From JAVJSU01 sp040219275 (GTDB lineage Bacteria > Chloroflexota > Anaerolineae > Aggregatilineales > Phototrophicaceae): a stretch of 64,000 nucleotides of DNA. The stretch lies in assembly GCA_040219275.1 (NCBI GenBank), contig JAVJSU010000075.1, forward strand, positions 1-64,000, given 5' to 3'. This document shows positions 52,292 through 61,251 of the stretch, piece by piece. The translations under genes were made by a program, and so were the position numbers. The notes beneath the pieces were generated by a model, which was given only the letters and a program-made list of their open reading frames with translations, did no database searches and was not told where the DNA came from. Position 1 is the stretch's first letter, and each line of letters begins with the position of its first letter.

Positions 52292-52674
52292 CTCTAGCCA
52301 CCGCGTTATTTGAATTGTCTATCAGTTTAGCATCCTTGCTGGCAGATGCAAAATGACCTTATCTCCAATATTACGCACGTTATTGAGAATGATCATTTTC
52401 TCGCATGGATGCTCGCAACTAGAAACAGCACCGGAGATATTGTTCCCAATGGTAAATGGAAATAAACTTTGATGTCGTACTAAGGGTTCCTTAGTAATGC
52501 CCCAGATCTGCACTAATTTGCATAATGTCACAGGAGAGAAACAAAAAGAACCGATCCTTGATCAGCGCCTTGCCTGATGGTACTTAACTATGACCCCGCC
52601 AATAGCCGTCTAATTCATAATAGGCACTTTTCTCACCCTTGATAGCGTCATGCCCTTCTGGACACAGTACCCGT
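52292..52674. other. Intergenic interval between the BTAD regulator and araA copy 2
   Basis: About 380 bases. A leftward 69-codon frame at 52322-52531 has no clear family or ribosome binding site. A 30-codon open stretch continues out of frame past the araA stop. Neither is convincing as a gene. The regulator's promoter should lie here. Confidence 0.4.
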
Positions 52675-54180
52675 TCAAACACCTTTAGCGATCATGTAAT
52701 AGACTTCATTCCAGCGCAGTTCATTCTTGAGATCGCGAATCTGCGTGTCACTATCAATCCGTAAGCATTCAATACCAGCAATATCCGAATAATCGGCGAT
52801 ATGTTCCCATGTCAACGCCTGACTAAACCCTGTATGATGTGCACCACCCGCATAAATCCATGCCGCCGCACCTATTTTGAGATCAGGTTGCGGGATCCAT
52901 AAGGCGCGTGCAACGGGCAATTTCGGCATATCGTGTTCCGCTACGACAACATCAACATCATTGACAATCATGCGGAAGCGATTGCCCATATCCACCAGTG
53001 ACGCATTGATACCAGCACCAGCAGGCGTGTCAAAAACAAGGCGCGCAGGATCAGCCTTGCCACCAATGCCCAATGGATGTACTTCGAGCGAAGGTTTGCC
53101 ATCTGCAATCGAAGGGCAAATCTCCAGCATATGAGCGCCTAGCACCCGCATCCCTGACGGGTCAAGATGATAGGTATAATCTTCCATAAAGGATGTGCCA
53201 CCGTCTAACCCGCTCGCCATGACCTTCATCGCACGCACAAGCGCCGCTGTTTTCCAATCGCCTTCGCCCGCAAAGCCAATGCCATCTGCCATCAAACGTT
53301 GCGGAGCAAGACCGGGCAATTGCAACATGCCATGTAAATCTTCAAACGTGGTCGTGAACGCCTTGAAGTTACCTGCATCCAAAAAGCTCCGCATTCCAAG
53401 TTCGATGCGTCCCGCTTCGACAATCGAATTGTGACGTGTGCCACCCGAACGCAGATCATCGGACATTGTGTAGCTATCTTCGTAGGCTTGTAATAAAGCA
53501 TTGAGGTCGGAAGCCGAAACCGCGTTGATATGCTCAACAAGATCACCGATACCATAACCGGATACCTGATAACCAAGGCGCATTTGTGCTTCAACCTTAT
53601 CGCCTTCGGTCACAGCAACCGAGCGCATATTATCGCCAAAGCGGGCAATTCGTGCATCTTTTGAATCCGCCCATGCACAGGCGGCACGCGACCAAACCCC
53701 AAGACGTTCTTGAACTTCAGGGTCGCTCCAATGCCCGACAACGACTTTACGATTCATCCGCAGGCGGCTCACCATAAAACCAAATTCACGATCACCATGC
53801 GCGGCTTGATTGAGATTCATGAAATCCATATCAATATCTGCCCAGGGAATGTCACGGTTGTATTGTGTATGGAGGTGCGCCATCGGTTTATTGAGCGCAG
53901 TCAAACCCGAAATCCAGTTTTTCGCTGGCGAGAAGGTGTGCATCCACGCGATAACACCCACGCAATTCGGGTCATTGTTCGCTTCACGTATGATGCCGAA
54001 AATTTCTTCTGGTGTGGTCAAAACAGGCTTGAAGATAACTTTCGTTGGAATAGCCGACGACTCATTAAGCGCACCGGCAATTTCGCGCGAATGTGCGTTA
54101 ACCTGTTCAAGCGTCTCACGTCCATAAAGATGCTGACTGCCTGTTAAAAACCAGACTTCATAATTGCTCAAATCAATCAT
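52675..54180 (-). CDS. araA: L-arabinose isomerase (copy 2)
   Basis: A 501-residue enzyme closely related to the copy at 33623 and keeping the same catalytic residues (E in GEGDWK, E in FMEDYTYH, H in GAHMLE, HH in GGAHHTGF). The start is taken as the ATG at 54180, matching MIDLSNYE of copy 1; an in-frame TTG two codons earlier is less likely. It is the last gene of the furanose importer operon, 123 bases after the LacI gene. DNA identity to copy 1 is patchy, with near-identical blocks among diverged ones. Confidence 0.95.
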   Translation of the reverse strand: MIDLSNYEVWFLTGSQHLYGRETLEQVNAHSREIAGALNESSAIPTKVIFKPVLTTPEEIFGIIREANNDPNCVGVIAWMHTFSPAKNWISGLTALNKPMAHLHTQYNRDIPWADIDMDFMNLNQAAHGDREFGFMVSRLRMNRKVVVGHWSDPEVQERLGVWSRAACAWADSKDARIARFGDNMRSVAVTEGDKVEAQMRLGYQVSGYGIGDLVEHINAVSASDLNALLQAYEDSYTMSDDLRSGGTRHNSIVEAGRIELGMRSFLDAGNFKAFTTTFEDLHGMLQLPGLAPQRLMADGIGFAGEGDWKTAALVRAMKVMASGLDGGTSFMEDYTYHLDPSGMRVLGAHMLEICPSIADGKPSLEVHPLGIGGKADPARLVFDTPAGAGINASLVDMGNRFRMIVNDVDVVVAEHDMPKLPVARALWIPQPDLKIGAAAWIYAGGAHHTGFSQALTWEHIADYSDIAGIECLRIDSDTQIRDLKNELRWNEVYYMIAKGV

Positions 54181-54302
54181 TTTCAAATAAGCCTTTCTTA
54201 AGTTCTTGTCCTCTTAACGGACATCAAGCCTATCAATGGTAGGCAAATCAATCTCACTTATAGTCCGAACGCAATCCATATTGAATTCGAGCTTATCTCA
54301 CC

Positions 54303-55319
54303 TTACTTCAGTGAAGCAGTACTATTTCGAATAATCAACTCAGGATACAAAACACGTTGCTGAATGGATAATTCGGGCTTTTCGATAAGCGAAACCAAAT
54401 ACTCAACAGCATATTTACCTAAGGCCGAAAAATCCTGACAAACCGTTGTCAATGCGGGAAGATAATATGCGGCTTCCGGTATGTCATCAAAGCCAACAAC
54501 AGAAATATCGTGTGGTACGCGTAAATTAGCCTCGTTCAGTGCGGCAATCGCCCCCAGTGCCATCTGATCATTTGCTACGACAAGCCCGGTAAACTCTTCA
54601 CCACGTTTTAACAAAGACTTCAGTGCTTCATAGCCACTTTTCGCTGACCAATTTCCCTCAACACTCATATCATGCGAGAGGTTGTGTTCTTCTAGAATTT
54701 TTATCCAGCTTTGATGTCGCATGATGCCATCGTACCAGTTCAGCGGACCACTTATCTCTGCAATTTGGCGATGCCCCAGGTCAATTAAATGATTGGTTGC
54801 CAGCTTTGAACCATACGCCTGTTCGATGACAACCGAGGCAATGTTTGGTCGTGGCTGTGTGTCAATTTGAACGAAAGGGATATCTCCAACCAGCTCGCTG
54901 ATTTCGGACATAAAATCGGAAACAATCGGAGCAATAATGATGATGCCATCAATGAGTTGTCCGTGTAGTTCATCTAAAGCAATTTTTATGTCCTCAGGCT
55001 GTAGCTTTTGTACCATACTAGGAGACACTCTATATCCCCTATTTTTAGCCTGATAGGTAATGTTGGCTAACATCTGTGCGGGACCATAGAATGTCGTACC
55101 AAAACTGATAATGGCGATCGTTTCCGAACGGTTGGTAGCCAAACTGCGAGCCGCCCAATTCGGACGATAATTCAACTCCCGAATGGACTCTATGACCCGC
55201 TTGCGGGTCGTTTCAGCCACGCTCGGATGGTCATTGATAACACGAGATACGGTCTGATAGGAGACCCCGGAATGATTTGCGACATCATTAAGTGTCACAT
55301 TTTTCTCAGATGATTTCAT
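54303..55319 (-). CDS. LacI-family transcriptional regulator (furanose importer operon)
   Basis: A 338-residue regulator. The helix-turn-helix TLNDVANHSGVSYQTVSRVI (about residues 9-28) and hinge NWAARSLATNRS are followed by the effector-binding domain ending ELIIRNSTASLK. It is in the same direction as the YtfQRT-like genes and araA copy 2, between them, so it is probably autoregulated through the operator at 60984-60999. It differs from the LacI protein at 45092 in recognition helix and effector domain, which fits the different operator sequences. Confidence 0.9.
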   Translation of the reverse strand: MKSSEKNVTLNDVANHSGVSYQTVSRVINDHPSVAETTRKRVIESIRELNYRPNWAARSLATNRSETIAIISFGTTFYGPAQMLANITYQAKNRGYRVSPSMVQKLQPEDIKIALDELHGQLIDGIIIIAPIVSDFMSEISELVGDIPFVQIDTQPRPNIASVVIEQAYGSKLATNHLIDLGHRQIAEISGPLNWYDGIMRHQSWIKILEEHNLSHDMSVEGNWSAKSGYEALKSLLKRGEEFTGLVVANDQMALGAIAALNEANLRVPHDISVVGFDDIPEAAYYLPALTTVCQDFSALGKYAVEYLVSLIEKPELSIQQRVLYPELIIRNSTASLK

Positions 55320-55469
55320 GATTGTTGTCTTCTTGTGTAATTAGAAAATCTTTCGGAGTATACAGCTATCCGAACTGTTGATGGATTCCGGTGGAGGAAG
55401 TTAGCAACACTCCAAATTCTACTTAATTTATGTAAACTACGAAGACCAATTTTCATGAATACGCTATTC

Positions 55470-56456
55470 TTATGTAGCGGCAGAGGCTTGCTGTTTCCGC
55501 CCAAATAAGCCTTTACGACTGCTAAGAACTTTTTGTAAAACCACAAACGAAAACAAGAGAACACCAATAACAATTTTGATCCACCACGGCGTAAGCGACC
55601 CGTCTAACACCAGATAAATTTGAATAGTGCCCAATGTCATCACCGCAATAAACGTTCCAATGACATAGCCAACACCACCCGTTAATAAGGTACCACCAAT
55701 AACCACAGCCGCAATCACATCCAGTTCCAAGCCGACTGCAAGGGACGAATCACCGGAGTGCTTAGACAATGACAGCACAATACCAGCAAAGGTCGCCAGA
55801 AAACTGCTCAAGGCGTATACACTAATCGTTGTGCGTCCAACAGGCACACCTAACAGCAACGCGGCATCTGGATTCCCCCCCAGCGCATAAATATTACGCC
55901 CAAATTTCGTGAAATGTGCCACAAAAATACCGCCGAATAGCACCAACAGAAACGCCCCCGCCGCAAAGGTAAAACGTCCTCTATCAGGAAAAACATAGAC
56001 TAAATCCGAAACCCATTCATAAATAGGATGATCGATTCTGATGGAATCCGTAGATAACACATATGCCATCCCTCTAGCCAGAAATAGTCCCGAAAGCGTC
56101 GCTATGAACGCGGGTATCTTAAAACGATGGATGAAAAATCCCATTGTTGCGCCAAATGTTGTACCAATAGTCAACATCACCATAAATGTTACTAATGGAT
56201 TCCACCCGTAGCGGTCTATCGTCAATGCACAAAAAACTCCCGTAAAAGCAATGACAGAGCCGACGGATAGGTCAATGCCTCCAGAAATGATAACGAAAGT
56301 CATGCCTATAGCCGCAATACCCCAATAGGCGTTATCTCTCAGTAAGTTACCCACGATTCGCATGGTTCCAAAACTAGAGAAACGATAATAAGCAAAGGCA
56401 TACATGACCGCAAAAACAAGAAAGGTCATCAACAAGGGTACAAATCGTGATCTCAT
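55470..56456 (-). CDS. Furanose-type ABC transporter permease (YjfF-like)
   Basis: A 328-residue permease of the ribose/galactofuranose class with eight to ten helices. AAIGMTFVIISGGIDLSVGS (near residue 50) is the family hallmark, and GGTLLTGGVGYVIGT occurs in the C-terminal half. It overlaps the previous permease by 4 bases. E. coli YjfF is the second permease of the galactofuranose importer, and the gene order here (binding protein, ATPase, permease, permease) is the same. The substrate here may be arabinofuranose rather than galactofuranose, by context. Confidence 0.88.
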   Translation of the reverse strand: MRSRFVPLLMTFLVFAVMYAFAYYRFSSFGTMRIVGNLLRDNAYWGIAAIGMTFVIISGGIDLSVGSVIAFTGVFCALTIDRYGWNPLVTFMVMLTIGTTFGATMGFFIHRFKIPAFIATLSGLFLARGMAYVLSTDSIRIDHPIYEWVSDLVYVFPDRGRFTFAAGAFLLVLFGGIFVAHFTKFGRNIYALGGNPDAALLLGVPVGRTTISVYALSSFLATFAGIVLSLSKHSGDSSLAVGLELDVIAAVVIGGTLLTGGVGYVIGTFIAVMTLGTIQIYLVLDGSLTPWWIKIVIGVLLFSFVVLQKVLSSRKGLFGRKQQASAAT

Positions 56457-57523
56457 GCTACCCTCCGAAAAGGCTGTGATACAAACTGTCTAAATTCTTG
56501 TGATTGAAGTAGCAAAACGATCAAAACGACAATTGCTTTCACAACAAGATTTGTTGTAGGGTGCAGATCACTGACGTATAAACCTGCAAGCAGACTTTGA
56601 ATAATTAGCACACCCATAACACTTAGACCGAGATAAAAACGTCCACCAACAAGGGAGGTTCCACCAATAACAACCGCAAGGATAGCGTCAAGTTCGCTAA
56701 ATATACCTGCTGTATGGGGATCAGCAGATTTCACTTCACCGGCAACAATTATGCCTGCAATAGCCGCACACATCCCGGACAATACATAGGTGAAAAGCTT
56801 AATGTAACTTGCATGGATGCCCGCATAGAAACTGGCGCGATCATTCACACCGACGGACTCAATCAACAATCCAAGCGCTGTCCGCCGCACAAGCAATGTC
56901 ACCATAATCAAGACTGCAATCGCTATGTAAATGGGAAAAGGGATTCCAAACACGACTCCTCGCCCAACAAATGCAAGCGTTTCATTTGTGAATGTTGGAG
57001 ATTGTCCGCCCGTAATCATCTGAGCAACACCCCGTCCTGCAACCATCAAGATGAGGGTTGCAATGATCGGTTGTAAATCCAGAAAAGCGACCAGAATACC
57101 GTTCCATAGTCCGCAAAGTGCACCGACGAAAATACTAATGAGGATGACAAAAATGGGCTGATAGTAAAATGCCGTTTCGCCTGCCTCATACTTGTTAATT
57201 AAAACCACTGCCACTGATGCACAAATTGCCATCACTGCACCAACAGACAGGTCAATACCCTTCGTCGCAATCACCAATGTCATGCCAATTGCCAGCAGAG
57301 CATACGGTGCGGCACCATCCAGAATGTTAATCAGGCTTCCAACCAGGCGACCATTCACCATCCGAATCTCAAAGAAATTCGGTGAAATCAGGCGGTCAAC
57401 AAACAATATGATCAACAACGCGATCGTGATCCAAAGTAAACGGGGGTCTATTTTGGAGCTAATTGTTTCTAAGCTGAAAGGTGGTTTTTTCTGTGGACTA
57501 AGTTCGTTTTCTTCTAAATTCAT
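56453..57523 (-). CDS. Furanose-type ABC transporter permease (YtfT-like)
   Basis: A 356-residue permease with a longer cytoplasmic N terminus. It has the family motif ALLAIGMTLVIATKGIDLSVGA near residue 80, and GGTSLVGGRFYLGL near residue 290. It forms the channel with the YjfF-like protein. It lies 250 bases after the ATPase gene, an interval long enough for a leader or a minor promoter but without a clear hairpin. Confidence 0.88.
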   Translation of the reverse strand: MNLEENELSPQKKPPFSLETISSKIDPRLLWITIALLIILFVDRLISPNFFEIRMVNGRLVGSLINILDGAAPYALLAIGMTLVIATKGIDLSVGAVMAICASVAVVLINKYEAGETAFYYQPIFVILISIFVGALCGLWNGILVAFLDLQPIIATLILMVAGRGVAQMITGGQSPTFTNETLAFVGRGVVFGIPFPIYIAIAVLIMVTLLVRRTALGLLIESVGVNDRASFYAGIHASYIKLFTYVLSGMCAAIAGIIVAGEVKSADPHTAGIFSELDAILAVVIGGTSLVGGRFYLGLSVMGVLIIQSLLAGLYVSDLHPTTNLVVKAIVVLIVLLLQSQEFRQFVSQPFRRVA

Positions 57524-57772
57524 TTTGCCTCCCGATAATCGGGTAATTAATTTATGGATGTCATAATGTGCAGACTCTTCATCTTCCTGAAGTTCCTGAA
57601 CATTGACGATAAAAAAACTTCAAAACAGCAAATAATTATCACAACAGTGATGACTTGTAGAGGCGAGATTTTCGTGCCCGATTACAGAAGCCAAACGAAA
57701 ATTTGCTATTATTCTCCGCAGAGATACCAGAGAAGGACGTAGAAATTTTTCTTGCTCTTTTCGATAAGCTAC

Positions 57773-59293
57773 TTAAACAGCGGCAATCGCCTGCATAATT
57801 GTATTTTCATTAATCTCGTCCCCTTCTAGCTCGCGTAACTTTTTATGATCGCGCAAGACCACAACCCGATCACTATAATCAACAACTTCCGCTAATTCAG
57901 AGGAAATAATCAGCATTGCCTTGCCTTCTTTAGCCAGTCGCTTAATGATCTGGATGATTTCAGCATGTGCGCCAACATCAATTCCGCGTGTTGGTTCATC
58001 TAATATGAGGAAATCCGGATTTGAAACAAGCCAGCGGGCTAGAATAACTTTCTGTTGATTGCCGCCGGACAATTCTTTGACAGGTTTTTCCGCATTTGGG
58101 GTAACGATCTGTAGTGCTTTAATCATCTCGTTCGCAAGTTGATCCTGCTTTTGACGGGACAGGTAATTAAACCAGCCCATCTTGGCTTGCAGTGCCAGAA
58201 TAATATTTTCACGTACACTCAAATCGCCAATAATACCTTCAACTTTGCGATCTTCCGGCAAAAGTCCGAAGCCGTGCTGAATTGCCTTGCGTGGCGACGA
58301 TAAATCGACATGTTGACCATTCACATACGCGTCACCCTGATCGACTTTTTCGATGCCAAATACAAGATGGGCAACTTCTGTACGTCCTGATCCTAATAAG
58401 CCAGCTAACCCGACAATCTCGCCCTGTCGAATTTCGAGATCGAAGGGTTCAATCATTCCCTGACGTGCAAATCCTTTAACGCTCAGGAATACTTGCTCTT
58501 CTTTGTTTTCCTTATTGCTGGATTTACGGTCTTCTTTTAGGACTTCTTTTAATTCTTTACCCAGCATCTCGGTAACAAGTTGTACTTTGGATAATTCGTT
58601 CGCAAAATGTTCGCCAACTTTATGCCCATTCCGTAAGACCGTAATCCGATCAGCAATTTCATATACTTGATCCAAAAAGTGGGTAATAAGCACAATACCA
58701 ATACCACGCTGTTTGAGGGATCGAATCAATGAAAATAATTGTTCTACTTCATGCCGATCAAGACTGGATGTAGGTTCATCCAAAATGAGCACTTTAGCGG
58801 AAAGATCAACGCCCCGTACAATCGCAATAATTTGTTGAACCGCAACCGAGTAATCAGATAAGTTGCGCGTTACATCAATATCTATACCAAAATCCAGTAA
58901 TAAGCTTTTTGCCTGACGATTAGCCGCGCCCATGTTGATCATCCCAAAACGCATGGGTTGGCGACCTAAGAAAATATTTTCAGCAACGGACATTGTGGGG
59001 ATTAAATTAATTTCTTGATATACCGCGCTAATTCCCAATTCCTGTGCATGTCGGGGACTTTGCGGGTCAATTTCTTTGCCTTCTAACAGTATGACACCGC
59101 CATCTTTCTTATGAACACCTGTCAGTAATTTGATGAGGGTAGATTTCCCTGCCCCATTTTCTCCCACCAAAACATGCACATCCCCCGCATTTAATGTGAA
59201 ATCTACATCTGATAAAGCGACGGTGGCGGAGAAAACTTTTCTAAGACCTATGCTTTGTAATAGCGGTATCTTATTCTTCTCATCGGCGATCAT
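57773..59293 (-). CDS. Sugar ABC transporter ATPase, double-domain (YtfR/RbsA/AraG type)
   Basis: A 506-residue protein with two fused ATPase halves. The first has a full Walker A (GENGAGKSTL, about residue 43), LDEPTSSLD as Walker B and a degenerate signature. The second has the altered Walker A GLLGSGRTEV (about 297), the signature LSGGNQQK and LDEPTRGIDVG. This pattern is characteristic of monosaccharide importers of the Rbs/Ara/Ytf class. It sits between the binding-protein gene and the permeases and serves only this importer. Confidence 0.92.
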   Translation of the reverse strand: MIADEKNKIPLLQSIGLRKVFSATVALSDVDFTLNAGDVHVLVGENGAGKSTLIKLLTGVHKKDGGVILLEGKEIDPQSPRHAQELGISAVYQEINLIPTMSVAENIFLGRQPMRFGMINMGAANRQAKSLLLDFGIDIDVTRNLSDYSVAVQQIIAIVRGVDLSAKVLILDEPTSSLDRHEVEQLFSLIRSLKQRGIGIVLITHFLDQVYEIADRITVLRNGHKVGEHFANELSKVQLVTEMLGKELKEVLKEDRKSSNKENKEEQVFLSVKGFARQGMIEPFDLEIRQGEIVGLAGLLGSGRTEVAHLVFGIEKVDQGDAYVNGQHVDLSSPRKAIQHGFGLLPEDRKVEGIIGDLSVRENIILALQAKMGWFNYLSRQKQDQLANEMIKALQIVTPNAEKPVKELSGGNQQKVILARWLVSNPDFLILDEPTRGIDVGAHAEIIQIIKRLAKEGKAMLIISSELAEVVDYSDRVVVLRDHKKLRELEGDEINENTIMQAIAAV

Positions 59294-59364
59294 ATTGAAG
59301 TCCTCTGGATGTCTGTTCTAAATTGAAGAGGTCTAACACCCCTGTCAGTCTGCATGATTGATGT

Positions 59365-59408
59365 AGGAGAGAACAATTGATATTTTTAGGCATCAATTAT
59401 CCTTCTCC
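59365..59408 (-). promoter_or_regulatory. Intra-operon hairpin after the furanose-binding protein gene
   Basis: AATTGAT pairs with ATCAATT, extended through mismatches to GGAGA and TCTCC at the base. It lies about 50 bases past the binding-protein stop and before the ATPase gene. It is similar in position to the hairpins in the other two importer operons of this window, though imperfect. Confidence 0.45.
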
Positions 59409-59459
59409 CACAGTGCATTAACCTAAGATGGAATGCGGATCAACAAGTGCTGTTGCTCT

Positions 59460-60404
59460 TTAGCGATCTGCATCATACGCGGCGCGGGAGGTGTACAAAC
59501 CACCACCTACCGGAATCCAGCGGGGAAGTTCTTCGCCGTTCAAGTGAGCGACAACTGCATCAAATGCGGGTCCGCCCATGAAGGGACTCAGTTCAACTGT
59601 TGCGTTGGTTTCGCCAGCATCCATAGAGTCGAAGATGTCAGGAATGGCATCCACTGAAACCACAAGAATATCCACTGCCGGTACTAAACCAGCTTCTTTA
59701 ATGGCTTCAATCGCGCCGATTGCCATGTCATCATTGTGTGCAAAGATGGCACAAATGTTAGCAGGATCTTCCGAACTCAAGATACCTTCCATAACTTGTT
59801 TACCTTCGGTACGAACAAAGTTACCTGTTTCGGACTGAATGATGGTCATGTTACTGAAGAGGTCAATGACTTGCTGGAAGCCTTCATGACGGTCAATCGC
59901 CGCACCAGAACCCACGGTACCGTAAAGCTCAACGATGTTGCAATTGCCGGATGTTGCTTGAACCAACCACGCGGCGGCTAAACGTCCTTCATGAACAAAA
60001 TCAGAAGAAACGCGGGTAACATACAGTGATTCATCAGAATCCACACTACGATCGACAATGATCACAGGAATGTCTGAATCAGAGGCTTCTTGCAGAACAT
60101 CATCCCAACCACTTTCAACGACAGGGGCGAGGATGATTGCATCGACATCGCCCTGGGCAATCCATGCACGCATCGCAGTAATTTGATTTTCTTGACTTTG
60201 TTGAGCATCTGAGAAGAGTAAGTTAATACCGCGGGCTTCAGCTTCCGCTAGAACTGCATCTGTGAATGCGGTACGCCATGCACTTTCCGAACCGATCTGC
60301 GAAAATCCGATTGTGAGACCTTCGCCGTCATCTTGAGCATTAATTGCTGGAACCGTGAGTGCCAGCAGGAAAATAAGGATTATCCCCAATTTTGCAAAAC
60401 GCAT
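59460..60404 (-). CDS. Furanose-type ABC transporter substrate-binding protein (YtfQ-like)
   Basis: A 314-residue exported protein. The signal peptide is at about 1-23 with a cut at INA/QDD. The mature start, TIGFSQIGSESAWRTAFTDA, then FSDAQQSQENQITAMRAWIA, and later NCNIVELYGTVGSGAAIDR and CAIFAHNDDMAIGAIEAIKE, track E. coli YtfQ closely. YtfQ binds galactofuranose and, more weakly, other sugars. Galactofuranose and L-arabinofuranose share the same ring arrangement, and araA is in the operon, so L-arabinofuranose is a reasonable ligand; that is inference. It is the first gene of the operon, about 580 bases from the promoter. Confidence 0.92.
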   Translation of the reverse strand: MRFAKLGIILIFLLALTVPAINAQDDGEGLTIGFSQIGSESAWRTAFTDAVLAEAEARGINLLFSDAQQSQENQITAMRAWIAQGDVDAIILAPVVESGWDDVLQEASDSDIPVIIVDRSVDSDESLYVTRVSSDFVHEGRLAAAWLVQATSGNCNIVELYGTVGSGAAIDRHEGFQQVIDLFSNMTIIQSETGNFVRTEGKQVMEGILSSEDPANICAIFAHNDDMAIGAIEAIKEAGLVPAVDILVVSVDAIPDIFDSMDAGETNATVELSPFMGGPAFDAVVAHLNGEELPRWIPVGGGLYTSRAAYDADR

Positions 60405-60983
60405 TTCAAAAACTCCTTAAACACATAAACAATTTATATGATGGAGATATAGCGGATAGCATCTAAGTACTGGCGACAATAAATTCAGTCTATTTCTTTC
60501 AGCGATGATATTAAGAATGTACTTCTTAACAACAAACGAATATACGTCTGTTACAAGTTTGTATTTATTGTGTCAGTAATAATCAGATCAGCTATATCTT
60601 TGCGAGATTTCTCGGTCTTTGGCGCTTTCTTAAACACTTGATACCTATAGCCTCGTGAGCTATAAGCCATCAAAATGGTAAACAAAACCGCCATAGAGCC
60701 TTGACTCAATGTTGGAATTTGTTCATACTTATGAGTACGCTTGTATGGGGTTGCTGTGGCAGGTTGAACGCGTGACACACACCCATCTTGCGTTTCATAT
60801 GATGAACCAGTCTGTGATACTTCTGCTCCCCTTTTACCAGAACTCAAAATCTTCTTGTCGACTTTTTTGGTTTCCGGAAAGCACTACCATTTTAAGTTTC
60901 TATAGTGGTTTCTCTCAAATCCTCCTCTAAGTTTTAAAACTTTTATTTTAATTTTAGGGTGCACACAGAATATATGATATATG

Positions 60984-60999
60984 ATGTGAACGCTCACAT
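60984..60999. promoter_or_regulatory. LacI-type operator of the furanose importer operon
   Basis: ATGTGAACGCTCACAT is palindromic at 14 of 16 positions and fits the LacI-family form TGNNANCGNTNNCA. It overlaps the -10 element of the promoter at 60998-61026, the usual place for repression. The likely binder is the LacI protein at 54303 in the same operon. Confidence 0.65.
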
Positions 61000-61026
61000 A
61001 TTATCGCCTTTCTTCATTGAAGTCAA
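60998..61026 (-). promoter_or_regulatory. Sigma-70-type promoter of the furanose importer operon
   Basis: On the minus strand TTGACT (61021-61026) is 17 bases from TAATAT (60998-61003). A GATAAT two bases upstream is an alternative -10 with 15-base spacing. The operator starts within the -10. Confidence 0.6.
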
Positions 61027-61181
61027 GTAATTTGTCAGATAAAAGGCATCTACTTCTGGTAAAACCACGATTGAGATGGGTTTAATCGAAAGGAATTTGA
61101 CAGGGCACGGTCACAAAATGATGTCGTTTCTTCGCCCAGAAAATGTTGTTTCATTGTTTCTCCTCAGGGAGTGGTTCATTG

Positions 61182-61242
61182 ATAAACCGCCACCGCATAG
61201 ACCTGAAAAATTGAAACCGAGTGAACTTTCTAGACCAATACG
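61182..61242 (-). terminator. Terminator-like hairpin after the right-end regulator
   Basis: GCGGTGGGTTT and AAACCGCCACCGC can pair over about 11 bp with one bulge, with a loop of about 38 bases. It lies just past the stop of the regulator at 61252. The large loop and lack of a long T run make this a weak call. Confidence 0.3.
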
Positions 61243-61251
61243 CGGTGGGTT

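Larger units (their letters stand above)
60405..61251. other. Long leader and promoter region of the furanose importer operon
   Basis: About 850 bases. It contains the operator and promoter at 60984-61026, a probable terminator of the regulator to the right (61182-61242), and a leader of about 580 bases. A leftward 98-codon frame (60551-60847) in the leader has no recognisable domain. The unusually long leader could hold a regulatory element, but I see no known riboswitch. Confidence 0.5.

Noticed and set aside
52322..52531. Leftward 69-codon open frame before the BTAD regulator
   Set aside because: No family, no ribosome binding site, and residues without a clear fold pattern. It could be chance.
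52582..52680. Thirty-codon open stretch continuing out of frame past the stop of araA copy 2
   Set aside because: It has no start of its own and could be read only by a frameshift at the end of araA. Copy 1 has nothing similar after its stop.
60551..60847. Leftward 98-codon open frame in the furanose operon leader
   Set aside because: No recognisable domain and no ribosome binding site. The first half has a composition unlike protein. Mentioned only as leader content.
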